A stretch of DNA of 64,000 bases from JAGIBJ01 sp032119595 (GTDB lineage Bacteria > Actinomycetota > Thermoleophilia > Solirubrobacterales > Solirubrobacteraceae). This document shows positions 1 through 7,595 of the stretch, piece by piece. The DNA is taken from NCBI GenBank assembly GCA_032119595.1, contig JAUMBQ010000008.1, positions 248,001-312,000 of the forward strand, given 5' to 3'. The first letter of the stretch is position 1; the number at the start of each line of letters is the position of its first letter. The notes beneath the pieces were generated by a model. That model was not told the origin of the DNA, did no database searches, and saw only the letters and a program-made list of their open reading frames with translations. A program made the translations under genes and the position numbers.

Positions 1-71
1 GCCTGCGCGAACGCGGAGCCGCTGAGGACCAGGAGCAGGGCGACGGCGACGGTGAACGCCAGGGCGATCAT
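1..71 (-). CDS. Partial: N-terminus of a secreted or membrane protein (FliO or FliP candidate)
   Basis: Only the first 23-24 codons are inside the window. Reading left from the ATG at 71-69 gives a short hydrophobic stretch ending in S-G-S-A-F-A-Q-A, a typical signal peptide with an AXA cleavage site. FliP and some FliO proteins start with cleavable signal peptides, and in many flagellar operons fliO and fliP follow fliN. Here fliN lies 3.7 kb upstream on the same strand, with an insertion scar between. The frame stays open upstream of the ATG to beyond position 155, and no clear Shine-Dalgarno was seen, so the start is uncertain. The FliO/FliP assignment is inference from position and signal peptide only. 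Confidence 0.35.
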   Translation of the reverse strand, partial: MIALAFTVAVALLLVLSGSAFAQ

Positions 72-758
72 GAGCGCGACGCGGGTCGGAAGCGTCGACT
101 CGCCGGCGGGCAGCGGCGGGCGCTGCGAGAGGCGTGAGGAGAAGGCGAGATGCAAAGCGGGCCAGGGCGTCGGCGACGGGCGGCAGCCTCCCTGGCCACA
201 CGACGATTGGCAACCTCCCTGGCCACCTCTCAAGGGATCGGCATTTCGTCCGTTCCCTTGAGCCACATTCACTCATCCCACCTGTTTGCTGGGCTCCTGC
301 AAGCGACCATGCGCCATACACCGCCTGAGCAGGTGGTCAAACCGGTTTTCAGGCCTTGGGGAGGCGCCCGAGCCCGGCGCGAGCGGACTCGGGGCGGGGA
401 GTGCCGGCGAAGCCCGTGGAACCCAGAGGGGCTCGGTCGAACAGGAAGGCACGAGTTGCGAGACGATCGATCGCTGCGACTCATGCCGCCGCCGATAGGC
501 ATCGCGCGATCCAGGACGACCATCAGGCCCGACGGACGACCCAGACAGCCCGCGATGGTCGATGCCCTGCCCCACGGGCAGCGCATCCGCAAACTGAATG
601 CTCGCGACTGAGGATTACGTCAGCCACAGACGGGGGTTTCCGCGGGTGTGACGCTGTGACGGCCGGTGCCGCAGTGGCGGCCAGCGGCGGCCAGCGGCGG
701 ACGGAAACGTTTCGGATTGTTGGCGTTGCGTGAGAAGATTTCGGGCGTGAAGTCGCGC
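72..758. other. Stretch without a recognisable gene, left flank of the IS element
   Basis: No frame gives a protein I recognise. The short open frames on both strands are arginine- and proline-rich, as expected for non-coding high-GC sequence. A 13-bp sequence (CCTCCCTGGCCAC) occurs twice near 187-225. The stretch looks like degraded accessory DNA between the interrupted flagellar operon and the IS3-family element. Confidence 0.4.
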
Positions 759-788
759 TGAGCCGGACCGGGTTTCGCGGAGGGTCTT
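759..788 (+). repeat. Left terminal inverted repeat of the IS3-family element
   Basis: It begins TGAGCCGGACCGGG and pairs imperfectly with the reverse complement of 2061-2090. The match covers the first six bases, CCGG, and the block CGGAGG followed shortly by TCTT. It defines the left boundary of the element, just after the transposase stop. Confidence 0.75.
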
Positions 789-1718
789 TTAGTTGGTTTG
801 GTAGGTCTTGAGTGTTGCCGGTTCGGGCCGTTCGGGGAGCCCGGAGGGCGAGTCGATCGGCCCGAACCGGGCTTCGAACTCGGTTGGGGGCTGGTCGCCG
901 AGGCTGCTGTGCAGGCGACGGGTGTTGAACCAGCCGGTCCGTTCGACGATCGCGAGCTCGAGTTGGCCGCGGGTGCGCCACACGCGGTCGGCGATCAGTT
1001 CGGTCTTGAACGTGTCCACGAAGCTCTCGGCCATCGCGTTGTCGAAGGCGTCCCCGGTGCTGCCGAGCGATGCGGTGATTCCGTGGTCGGTGAGGGCCTA
1101 TGTGAAGTCACCTGAGGTGTATTGGCTGCCGCGGTCGGAGTGGTGGATCGTCACCGTCTCCGGGTCGATCTGGCGGCCGCTGGCCGCCATGTCCAGGGCG
1201 TCCTGAACCAGGCTCGTGCGCATGTGCGAGGCCAGTTGCCAGCCGACGATCCGGCGGCTGAACACGTCGATTACGAACGAGAAGAACACCATTCCTTCCC
1301 AGCACCGCACGTACGTGAAGTCCGCCACCCACACCTCATTCGGCCGGCCGGCGGTGAAGTTGCGTTCCAGCAGGTCCGGCGTATCGGCCCGCTCAGAACC
1401 CGGAATCGTGGTGCGCCACGGGCGCCCGCGACGCTTGGCACCCACGAGCCCCGCCTCGCGCATCAGGCGCTGAACCTGGCAAGGCGGCGCCACCTGGCCC
1501 TCGCGCAGCAGCGCCTTCCAGAGCCGGCGATAGCCGTACGCGAAGTAATTCTCCTTGTGCGTCTCGCGGATCACCTCCAGCAGCTCTGCGTCCCTCAGAG
1601 CGCGGGCCGAAGGCCCGCGCGGCCTGCGGTCGTAATACGCCGCCGCAGACGCCCCGATGGTCTCTGCCACGAGCCCGACCGCGTGGCGATCACGCTGCTC
1701 ATCGATAAACGCGCTCAC
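789..1718 (-). pseudogene. IS3-family transposase OrfB (DDE integrase domain) interrupted by an in-frame TAG
   Basis: This is the catalytic subunit of the IS3 transposase. Reading from the ATG at 1718, the N-terminal HTH_21-like region leads into the integrase core. The first catalytic Asp is in V-A-D-F-T-Y-V and the second in H-H-S-D-R-G-S-Q-Y. At 1100-1098 a TAG interrupts the frame directly after S-G-D-F-T. The same frame then continues for 102 codons (A-L-T-D-H-G and onward), including A-M-A-E-S-F with the catalytic Glu and the usual C-terminus. A single base change would explain the stop. Without readthrough the product lacks the third catalytic residue and should be inactive. The start overlaps the orfA stop (ATGA, 1715-1718). 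Confidence 0.85.
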
Positions 1719-2026
1719 CTCCGCGGGGTCCGGTCGAGCTCCTTGGCGAAAAACACCGAAGCGTCCCGCAGGATCTGGTTCGCAGAACGCAACTCACGAT
1801 TCTCACGCTCAAGCGCCTTCAAACGCTCACGCTCATCGCTCGTGAGCTGCGCCGGGCTGCCGCCCGGCCCAGCCGCGTCCGCGCGCGCCTGCCGCACCCA
1901 CTGACGCAGCGACTCCGGGCCCACGCCCAGATCCTGCGCCACATGCGACAGCGGCCGATCGCTCTCCAAAGCGAGCCTGACGGCCCGCTCCTTCAGCTCA
2001 GGCGAGTACTTACTTGGTCGTCCCAT
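1715..2026 (-). CDS. IS3-family transposase OrfA
   Basis: This 103-residue protein has the HTH_Tnp_1 pattern of IS3 OrfA: K-Y-S-P-E-L-K-E-R-A-V-R, then the helix-turn-helix with H-V-A-Q-D-L-G-V. A C-terminal leucine-zipper-like coiled coil follows (E-R-L-K-A-L-E-R-E-N-R-E-L). It binds the terminal repeats and normally acts with OrfB, either as a frameshift fusion or as a separate partner. Here the stop overlaps the orfB start by 4 nt (ATGA), so coupled reinitiation is possible. The frame looks intact. Confidence 0.85.
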   Translation of the reverse strand: MGRPSKYSPELKERAVRLALESDRPLSHVAQDLGVGPESLRQWVRQARADAAGPGGSPAQLTSDERERLKALERENRELRSANQILRDASVFFAKELDRTPRR

Positions 2027-2060
2027 TCAGGGTCATCCTCTCCAGGCCGAAACCCAGAAA

Positions 2061-2090
2061 CAAGACCTCCGTCAAAACCGGCCTGGCTCA
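2061..2090 (-). repeat. Right terminal inverted repeat of the IS3-family element
   Basis: On the minus strand it begins TGAGCCAGGCCGG, matching the left end. It lies 35 bp upstream of the orfA start codon, where an IS3 end is expected. Confidence 0.75.
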
Positions 2091-2441
2091 CGTTGGGCGC
2101 CTTGGGTGGGGCCACAACATCGACCTGATCACCAAACTTTCCACCGAACAAGAGCGTCGCTTCTACGCCGACCGCGCGATCCAACGAACTTTCCCGATCG
2201 GCTCGGGGGCCGGGATGCCCAGGCCATTCAGGCGATCACGCGAGAGCCCTACATCTTCGATTTCCTGGACCTCGCCGATGACGCCAAGGAGCGCGACGTG
2301 ATCGCCAAGCTCCTCGGGCACGAGGACGTCCGCACCGCGCTCGTCTACACCGACCGCGGCGAAGACGCAGGCGCCGCCGCGATCGAACTCGTGGAACGGG
2401 AAGCCACCGGCCTCGAACGGCTCGCGGCCATCCAAGGGTAG
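2091..2441 (+). pseudogene. Chimeric remnant: DUF1016/YhcG-type nuclease fragment joined to a tyrosine-recombinase C-terminus
   Basis: Directly after the IS right end one frame reads G-W-G-H-N-I-D-L-I-T-K-L-S, the signature of the DUF1016 N-terminal domain. Near 2180 homology shifts to another frame: N-F-P-D-R-L, then R-E-P-Y-I-F-D-F-L-D-L-A-D-D-A-K-E-R-D, the start of the DUF1016 PD-(D/E)XK nuclease domain. At about 2300, in the same frame, the text switches to I-A-K-L-L-G-H-E-D-V-R-T-A-L-V-Y-T-D, the C-terminal catalytic block of a tyrosine recombinase with its final Tyr, ending in TAG at 2439-2441. The nuclease core and most of the recombinase are missing. This looks like a deletion scar of a former mobile region. 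The family calls are by eye. Confidence 0.6.
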
Positions 2442-2949
2442 GCCGCGAGAACGTGGGGCTGGTGGCGAGGCTCTAGTAGGAGTCGCGCGGGGAGCGAGCC
2501 CGCGCGCTGTAGACCACCATGTGGCGCGCGACCTCGAGGAGCTGAACTGACGTGGCATCTCGATGGCCTCTCCACCGAGCCACTCCAGCACACCGACTCC
2601 ACTTCCCGGGGTCAGATCAGTCTGATCACGACCATAAGGTCCGGCTCTCGCTCGCAAGGGAACAGCTGGGGAGCCTTCCAGCCTCGCGCCGGTCTGCGAC
2701 GCCGCTGCGCTAGCCGACAATGTCGACCGGACGGTCCGGCCCACCGGTCCAGTAGTTGCCCCGGCGACTCCGGCGCCGACAGACAACACGCCTCGGGGGC
2801 CACGCAGATTACGGCGAGATCGCTGGGCGAACAGGCCCGTGTTGCTGCGACCGAGAACGTCCGGCTCGACGAACGTATGTTCTCTATCCTTGATAGATGC
2901 GAGGCCTTAGCGTGCGATCCAGTTCCATGGCTACCGCGAGGCCCGACGC
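2442..2949. other. Stretch without a recognisable gene
   Basis: About 500 bp between the recombinase fragment and the SMI1/KNR4 gene give no product I recognise on either strand. Base composition drops slightly towards 2860-2910, where an inverted repeat precedes the next gene. It is probably further debris of the mobile region plus the promoter of the downstream gene. Confidence 0.4.
2884..2898. promoter_or_regulatory. Perfect inverted repeat upstream of the SMI1/KNR4 gene
   Basis: TCTATC and GATAGA flank a 3-nt spacer about 50 bp before the ATG at 2950, in a locally AT-richer patch. It could be a small operator or part of a promoter. No regulator can be named. Confidence 0.3.
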
Positions 2950-3558
2950 ATGCACAGTGAACCGCTGACCCTTGAGATTCTTGAGCGGCTTCGTACCGCC
3001 CTTCGATCCGCTGGCGCGAGCCTGGCAGACGAACTGGAGCCCGGCCTCTCCGACGAGCAGATTGACGGACTCGGCGACGAACTCGGGCTAGCGATCCCCG
3101 CTGAGCTACGCGTGTTTTGGCGTTGGCAGACAGCACCATCTACGCCGAGGCATGAATGGTCAAGAGACGTCAACTCGGAGTATGAGCTTCTGCCTCCGCA
3201 CGAAGCCGTTGAATTGACGAAGGTGATGCGCACCATGTTCAAGGACATTGGCGTTGAGTACTCGTCGAGCCTCTTGGCCTTCGCCACTTGTGGCGCCCAG
3301 GTCCGACTCGCGGTCGACTGCTCAAACACCGGCCCGCTCAATCCAGTCCTTGAGGAAAGCGACGATGGTGAGTACCCAATCGGGCCGAGCTTCGGCACGC
3401 TCTTTGCCTACTGGGCCCAGCTCATCGAGACCGGCGAATACACCGCCGATGAACGCGGCATGTGGAACGAAATACCCGACGACGCGCCCCTGCCTCGCCT
3501 AAATCAGCCTCCAGACCGACGAACAATCCCGCACGCCCAAGCACAACGAGAGTTCTAG
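2950..3558 (+). CDS. SMI1/KNR4 (SUKH) family protein, putative orphan immunity protein
   Basis: This 202-residue protein has the SMI1/KNR4 core: G-L-S-D-E-Q-I-D-G-L near residue 32, then L-G-L-A-I-P-A-E-L-R-V-F-W-R-W, a variant of the usual P-x-x-L-R-x-x-Y/F-x-W. SUKH proteins are known mainly as immunity proteins of polymorphic toxin systems, and some have other binding roles. No toxin gene lies next to it. Instead it sits in a scar between fliN and the IS element, on the opposite strand to the flagellar operon. Composition is less GC-rich than its neighbours, which supports acquisition by transfer. The start is the ATG after a weak GAGG. Confidence 0.65.
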   Translation: MHSEPLTLEILERLRTALRSAGASLADELEPGLSDEQIDGLGDELGLAIPAELRVFWRWQTAPSTPRHEWSRDVNSEYELLPPHEAVELTKVMRTMFKDIGVEYSSSLLAFATCGAQVRLAVDCSNTGPLNPVLEESDDGEYPIGPSFGTLFAYWAQLIETGEYTADERGMWNEIPDDAPLPRLNQPPDRRTIPHAQAQREF

Positions 3559-3633
3559 AGCCTTGCGTGGCTGGCAACGAGCGCCGAGAAGGTAATGCGG
3601 CTGACGGGAGGCACCGCTCGTGGCTCAGTCGCC

Positions 3634-3800
3634 CTATGGGAGGGGGTCCCAGTCGTTGGCGATCTTGCGTGCTGTCGCGGTGACTTGCTCAAGTTCAGTT
3701 TGGGCGTCGGCGCTCGAGTAGCGGCGCACCACAAGCTTGTAGAGCGCGCTGGTCTCCTCCCAGAGGACAACGAACCGTCGGCGGCCGTGAGCGCCTCGCC
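3634..3800 (-). pseudogene. Short coding-like remnant just downstream of fliN
   Basis: On the minus strand one frame, ending in TAG at 3636-3634, reads for about 50 codons like real protein: R-R-F-V-V-L-W-E-E-T-S-A-L-Y-K-L-V, then T-A-R-K-I-A-N-D-W-D-P-L-P. It has no start codon of its own and runs back into the fliN 3' end in a different frame. It is either the 3' end of a lost gene or chance. I do not recognise the family. Confidence 0.25.
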
Positions 3801-4166
3801 TCAGGCGGCGAGCTGTTCTTGCTGCTGCGCCTCGGGCACCGGCAACTGGCCGGTGAGGCCGGGGACGGCGGCGGCGAGGACCGGGATCTCTTGCTCGATG
3901 ATCTCGGTGATCTGGAGGCCGTAGACGTCGTCGATCACGAGGACCTCGCCGCGGGCGACAAGCTTGCCGTTGACCTTGAGGGCCAGGGGGGCGCCGGCGG
4001 TGCGGTCGAGCGGGATGACGGCGCCGGGGCCAATCTCCAGGGCCTCACCGAGGGTCATCTTGGTACGACCGAGCTCCACCGTCACGTCGACGCGGACGCC
4101 GATGAGGCGCTCGAGGTCAGCGACGGGCTCCGCCGTGGTGGCAGTGAGTTCGGGCGAGTTCAACAT
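3801..4166 (-). CDS. fliN: Flagellar motor switch protein FliN
   Basis: FliN forms the C-ring rim with FliM and FliY and switches rotation direction. This 121-residue protein has one SpoA domain at about residues 15-95. It starts with V-A-D-L-E-R-L-I-G-V-R-V-D-V-T-V-E-L-G and contains I-G-P-G-A-V-I-P-L-D, V-N-G-K-L-V-A-R-G-E-V-L-V-I and the typical end G-L-Q-I-T-E-I. A Gln-rich tail follows. It lies 37 nt after fliL and is the last intact gene of the operon before the insertion scar. It is the second SpoA protein of the window, the other being the larger FliY-like protein at 7596-8840. Confidence 0.9.
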   Translation of the reverse strand: MLNSPELTATTAEPVADLERLIGVRVDVTVELGRTKMTLGEALEIGPGAVIPLDRTAGAPLALKVNGKLVARGEVLVIDDVYGLQITEIIEQEIPVLAAAVPGLTGQLPVPEAQQQEQLAA

Positions 4167-4203
4167 GGGATGAGGTCTTGGAGAGAAGTGGTTCGGGGAA
4201 GGG

Positions 4204-4662
4204 TTACTGGACGGCGACGTCGGTGAGGATGATGTGCTCGAGCTTCACGTCGGTATGGGCCTTGATGTCGGCGGTGATCTCCTCTTTGAGGTGCTCCCGC
4301 TTCGTCTTGCTGATGAGCTCGTTGGCATCGGCGCCGGTAAGAGAGTTGGTCACGATGTCGCGCACGATCGCCTCCTGCGGCAGGGTGCCGTAGCCATCCG
4401 GCACCTTCGCGGCACCGTGCCCGCCGCCGCTCGCCGCAGCCACGGCCTCAGCGAGATAGCCGTGCTTAAGGATCAAGCCGACGTTGAGCTTCGCGAATCG
4501 CCCATCCTTGAGGTTCACCAAGAAGTCCTTGGGCATGATGTACACCTCGCCATGCACCTTCGGCTTCGGCGCGGCAGCGGCAGGAGCCTTCGCGAAGAAG
4601 GTCTTGCCGGCCAGCAGGCCGACGACGAGAATGACGATGGGAAGGATGATCTTTGGCTTCAT
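4204..4662 (-). CDS. fliL: Flagellar basal body-associated protein FliL
   Basis: FliL is a single-pass membrane protein surrounding the stator. Residues 4-23 form the N-terminal membrane anchor (I-I-L-P-I-V-I-L-V-V-G-L-L). An Ala/Pro linker follows, then a periplasmic-type domain with D-F-L-V-N-L-K-D-G-R-F-A-K-L-N-V and the late T-D-V-A-V-Q end typical of FliL (F-T-x-x-V-x-Q). At 152 residues the length is normal. It lies 14 nt after motB, so stator and FliL are made together. Confidence 0.9.
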   Translation of the reverse strand: MKPKIILPIVILVVGLLAGKTFFAKAPAAAAPKPKVHGEVYIMPKDFLVNLKDGRFAKLNVGLILKHGYLAEAVAAASGGGHGAAKVPDGYGTLPQEAIVRDIVTNSLTGADANELISKTKREHLKEEITADIKAHTDVKLEHIILTDVAVQ

Positions 4663-4676
4663 GGGTGGGGCTTTGG

Positions 4677-5651
4677 TCAGTGCGTGGACTCGGAGGACGG
4701 CGCTGGCGCTTCGTCGGCCTCAATCGGCGTAAACGCCTTTGAGTCGTCCGGAGCGGGAGCGGTTTCCGAAGCGGTCGCCTCGGAGTCGGAAGGGGCCGCG
4801 GCCTCTTCGCTCGTGGTGGAATCGGAAGAAGAATCGGTGGTCGTCTCGCCAGCAGCGACCGACGACGCCGTCTGACTGCGGGGGATGAAGAGTTCAACGC
4901 GACGGTTCGCGGCTCGACCGGCCGTCGTGCCATTGGTAGCCAGCGGGTCGTAGTACGCGCGGCCGGTAGCGGTAAGCCTGGCCGGGGCGACCTTGTTTGC
5001 GATGAGCCCGCGGACCACCGCGGCAGCGCGGGCGGTCGAGAGTTCCCAGTTCGACGGGTACTGACCCGAGACCGGCTGGGAGTCGGTGTGACCGGAGATC
5101 ATCACGGCATGACGGCCATCGGCGCGCAGCATCCGAGCGAGGCCGCCAATGAGCGGCTGCGCTCGCGGCTTAATCGCCGCCGACCCCGGATCAAAGAGCA
5201 AGCCGTCGGTCTTGAGCCGGATCGTGAGCCCGTCGGGCGCCACCTCGGTCTGCACCTTGTCGGCGATGCCCTCCTTCTGCGCCTCGGCACGGACCATCTG
5301 CTCAAGCTGCTTGAGGTCTTCCTGCTCCTCCTTGGCGGAGCTGGCCTGACCACTGCTCTGCGGCGCAAAGGCGGCCTGCAGCGACGGACGTGGCGGCGCG
5401 GCCGCCGGGGTTTCAATGCCGGACTCGGCACCCGTCTCTTTGATGGCCTCCCCCCCGCTCATCACCGGCGGACCGTTGAATGCAGAGTTAAGCGACTTGG
5501 AGAGCTCGTCGAACTTGCCCTTGTTCACGTTCGAGATCGAGAACATCACGATGAAGAGCGCCATGAGCAGCGTGATCATGTCGGCGTAGGTCAGCAGCCA
5601 GCGCTCGTCCGGATGCTCCTCGTGCGCGTGCTTTTTGTGCTTCTTGGCCAC
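4677..5651 (-). CDS. motB: Flagellar stator protein MotB
   Basis: MotB anchors the stator to peptidoglycan and carries the ion-binding Asp. A GTG start at 5651 gives 324 residues beginning V-A-K-K-H-K-K. It lies 4 nt after the motA stop and places the single TM helix at about residues 18-40 (W-L-L-T-Y-A-D-M-I-T-L-L-M), with the essential Asp at residue 24. The C-terminal OmpA-like peptidoglycan-binding domain shows G-H-T-D-S-Q-P-V, W-E-L-S-T-A-R-A and N-R-R-V-E-L. A long acidic Ser/Glu/Ala-rich tail of about 60 residues follows and is unusual for MotB. Upstream in-frame codons would run into motA and were discarded. Whether H+ or Na+ is used cannot be read from the sequence. Confidence 0.93.
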   Translation of the reverse strand: MAKKHKKHAHEEHPDERWLLTYADMITLLMALFIVMFSISNVNKGKFDELSKSLNSAFNGPPVMSGGEAIKETGAESGIETPAAAPPRPSLQAAFAPQSSGQASSAKEEQEDLKQLEQMVRAEAQKEGIADKVQTEVAPDGLTIRLKTDGLLFDPGSAAIKPRAQPLIGGLARMLRADGRHAVMISGHTDSQPVSGQYPSNWELSTARAAAVVRGLIANKVAPARLTATGRAYYDPLATNGTTAGRAANRRVELFIPRSQTASSVAAGETTTDSSSDSTTSEEAAAPSDSEATASETAPAPDDSKAFTPIEADEAPAPSSESTH

Positions 5652-5655
5652 GAGG

Positions 5656-6468
5656 CTACGCGGCCTTCTTGTCGGCCACGGCCTGCAACTTCGGCGCACC
5701 CGGCAGGGTGACGGCGTCGCGCTGCTTCGGCGGCACGTAGGCAAGGAGCTTTTCCGCGACCATTCGAGGGTTGTCGCCGCGTTGCACCGCCAGGATGCCT
5801 TCGATCGTTGCCTGGCGGAACTGAACCTCCCAGCCCGAGACCTGCTTGAGGCGCGTGGCGACGGGCAGTGCGACGACGTTGGCAAAGCCGACGCCCATCA
5901 GCGTGGCGATGAATGCGACCGAGATCGACGGACCGAGAGAGTCCGGATCAGACAGATTGCCGAGGACGTGCACGAGCGAGATGACCGTGCCAAGCACGCC
6001 AATCGTCGGCGAATAGCCCGAGGCGAGGCGGAAGGTGTCTTCGGCGACCTTGTGGCGCACCTGCATGGTCTCGATCTCAAGTTCAAGGATCTCGTGGACC
6101 ATCTCGCCGTCGGTTCCATCAACGACGAGCTGCAGGCCCTTGCGGGTGAAGTCGTCCGGAACGTCCGGAAGCTGCGCCTCGAGGGCAAGCAGACCATCCC
6201 GGCGCGCCGTGTCAGCAAACCCGACGAGGCGCTCAACCTGGCCCGCCATATCGGGCGTTTCCGACATGAACGCCGCTTTGTAGCCGGGCACGATCGCCTT
6301 CATGCCTTCCATGCCGACCGACGCCATCGTGGCGCCGAGGGTGCCGCCTCCGATGATCACGATCGCCGACGGCGCAATGAGCATCATGGGAGTGACGCCT
6401 TCAAGGAAGGCGCCGGCGAGGATCAGACCCAGCGCAACGAACAGACCAATGAGGGCTCCAGCTTTCAC
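5656..6468 (-). CDS. motA: Flagellar stator protein MotA
   Basis: MotA forms the ion channel with MotB and contacts FliG. The GTG start at 6468 gives 270 residues beginning V-K-A-G-A-L-I-G-L-F, directly at the first TM helix. Four TM segments are visible at about residues 2-22, 28-48, 150-172 and 183-205. The channel-lining Pro sits in S-P-T-I-G-V-L-G-T-V-I. The cytoplasmic loop between TM2 and TM3 is of normal size and charge-rich (V-E-R-L-V-G-F-A-D-T-A-R-R-D-G). A longer upstream extension to 6549 lacks family similarity. A 183-nt gap separates it from the methyltransferase gene upstream, and motB follows after 4 nt. Confidence 0.93.
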   Translation of the reverse strand: MKAGALIGLFVALGLILAGAFLEGVTPMMLIAPSAIVIIGGGTLGATMASVGMEGMKAIVPGYKAAFMSETPDMAGQVERLVGFADTARRDGLLALEAQLPDVPDDFTRKGLQLVVDGTDGEMVHEILELEIETMQVRHKVAEDTFRLASGYSPTIGVLGTVISLVHVLGNLSDPDSLGPSISVAFIATLMGVGFANVVALPVATRLKQVSGWEVQFRQATIEGILAVQRGDNPRMVAEKLLAYVPPKQRDAVTLPGAPKLQAVADKKAA

Positions 6469-6651
6469 ACTCCCAACATCGGTGCGCTCGTGGAGAACTT
6501 GCGTGCTTGTCCAACAAGCTGGACAGGTAGTCCGTTGCCCGGTATGCAACTGGAAGGAGGCGAGGGCGATCGCGCCAGCGTCGATGGAATCGCTTCAGGT
6601 CAGCGCGAAAGCCGCCGAGGAGCGGCGACCATCAAAGCCCCAGATTCCGGG

Positions 6652-7578
6652 CTAAGGGATGCGGTCGAAGACTCGAACGACCGAGTTCAGCTCGGGTGGC
6701 AGCACCCGCTTGCTGAGCTTCTCGTCGACGCGCTGGGTGAACGCGTTCTGCCCGGCGTAGGCCGCCGGGTTGCCGGCTCCCAGCTCATGCGAGCTCCCGA
6801 TCACGATGTACGTCTGGACGCTTTCCGAGGCGAAGATCGCCGCCTCGAACGGGTTGCCGGCCGGCGGCCAGGAGCAGATCACGACCTCGGGGCGATAGCG
6901 CTTCAGCGCAGCCTTCGCATCAAGCTTTTCGACCTCGCTGGGGAACGCCACCGCGCTCCAGCTGTAGTCGTCGGTCGCCGTGATTTCCACGCCCTCGGCC
7001 CGCAGGAACCGAGACAACGTTCCGTCACCCGCCGCGACCTCGAGCGTCGAGCGGCCATCGATGAGCGCCGCGAGGTCGCGGACCAACTTCCGAGAGTAAA
7101 AGCAGTAGATGCCCTTGGGTTCGACGAGCGGCATCAGCCGTTGGCGCTGCCAGATGAGCGGCCACAGCATCCGGAATCGCGTCATCGACACGGGCTTGCG
7201 CACGAGGTCACGCTCAAAGAGGAGTCGCTGCGCGAGCCAGCCATTGAGGAGGTTGAACCGAACGCGTCCGCTCGACACCCCGCTCGCAGCACGGATGCTG
7301 AGGTGGCGCACGGCCTCGGCCGCCATATGGCGGCGCACCAGTGCGGCCGTCCGCGCGTCGATTCCCGAGCGCGTGGGACGCGCATTCTTGGGCACCGGAG
7401 CCGGCTGCGCCAGCCGTTGGACGTACGTCTTCAGCGCGGCGACATCGCCGGTATCGACGACCTCGTTGAGTTCGCGCTCGACGACCGCCCACTCGGCGGG
7501 CCAAGCGGCTTTCATCTCGTCGAGACTTGGGCGAGTATTGAGCCAAGTGCGGACGTCTTCGGAGCGACGTGGCGGCAT
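6652..7578 (-). CDS. SAM-dependent methyltransferase-like protein embedded in the flagellar operon
   Basis: This 308-residue protein has a C-terminal Rossmann-type methyltransferase core. Motif I is S-T-L-E-V-A-A-G-D-G-T-L at about residue 179, followed by V-E-I-T-A-T-D-D-Y-S-W with the acidic residue at the end of beta-2. Motif IV-like V-I-C-S-W-P-P-A-G-N resembles the (N/D)PPY-type pocket found in amino-group methyltransferases. The N-terminal 150 residues are alpha-helical and basic, and I do not recognise them. It lies 17 nt after the FliY-like gene and before motA, so it is part of the flagellar operon. A flagellar substrate is a possible inference, since flagellin lysine methylation is known elsewhere through the unrelated FliB, but nothing in the sequence proves it. 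Confidence 0.6.
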   Translation of the reverse strand: MPPRRSEDVRTWLNTRPSLDEMKAAWPAEWAVVERELNEVVDTGDVAALKTYVQRLAQPAPVPKNARPTRSGIDARTAALVRRHMAAEAVRHLSIRAASGVSSGRVRFNLLNGWLAQRLLFERDLVRKPVSMTRFRMLWPLIWQRQRLMPLVEPKGIYCFYSRKLVRDLAALIDGRSTLEVAAGDGTLSRFLRAEGVEITATDDYSWSAVAFPSEVEKLDAKAALKRYRPEVVICSWPPAGNPFEAAIFASESVQTYIVIGSSHELGAGNPAAYAGQNAFTQRVDEKLSKRVLPPELNSVVRVFDRIP

Positions 7579-7595
7579 GGTGCTGGGTTCAACCC

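Larger units (their letters stand above)
759..2090 (-). mobile_element. IS3-family insertion sequence, 1332 bp, with imperfect terminal inverted repeats
   Basis: Two overlapping transposase frames (orfA, then orfB) are bounded by imperfect inverted repeats of about 30 bp. The left end begins TGAGCCGGACCGG at 759. The right end, read on the minus strand from 2090, begins TGAGCCAGGCCGG. The 1.33-kb length, HTH-type OrfA and DDE-type OrfB fit the IS3 family. The flanking bases do not give a convincing target duplication (CGC on the left, CGT on the right). The copy is probably inactive because orfB contains a nonsense codon before the last catalytic residue. Its right end sits exactly where the DUF1016 remnant begins. 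Confidence 0.85.

Noticed and set aside
755..2094. Target-site duplication of the IS3-family element
   Set aside because: The flanking triplets are CGC and CGT. Two of three matching bases is not enough to claim a duplication.
3555..3800. Intact small gene downstream of fliN
   Set aside because: The coding-like frame has no start codon of its own and overlaps fliN in another frame. Only a remnant call is justified.
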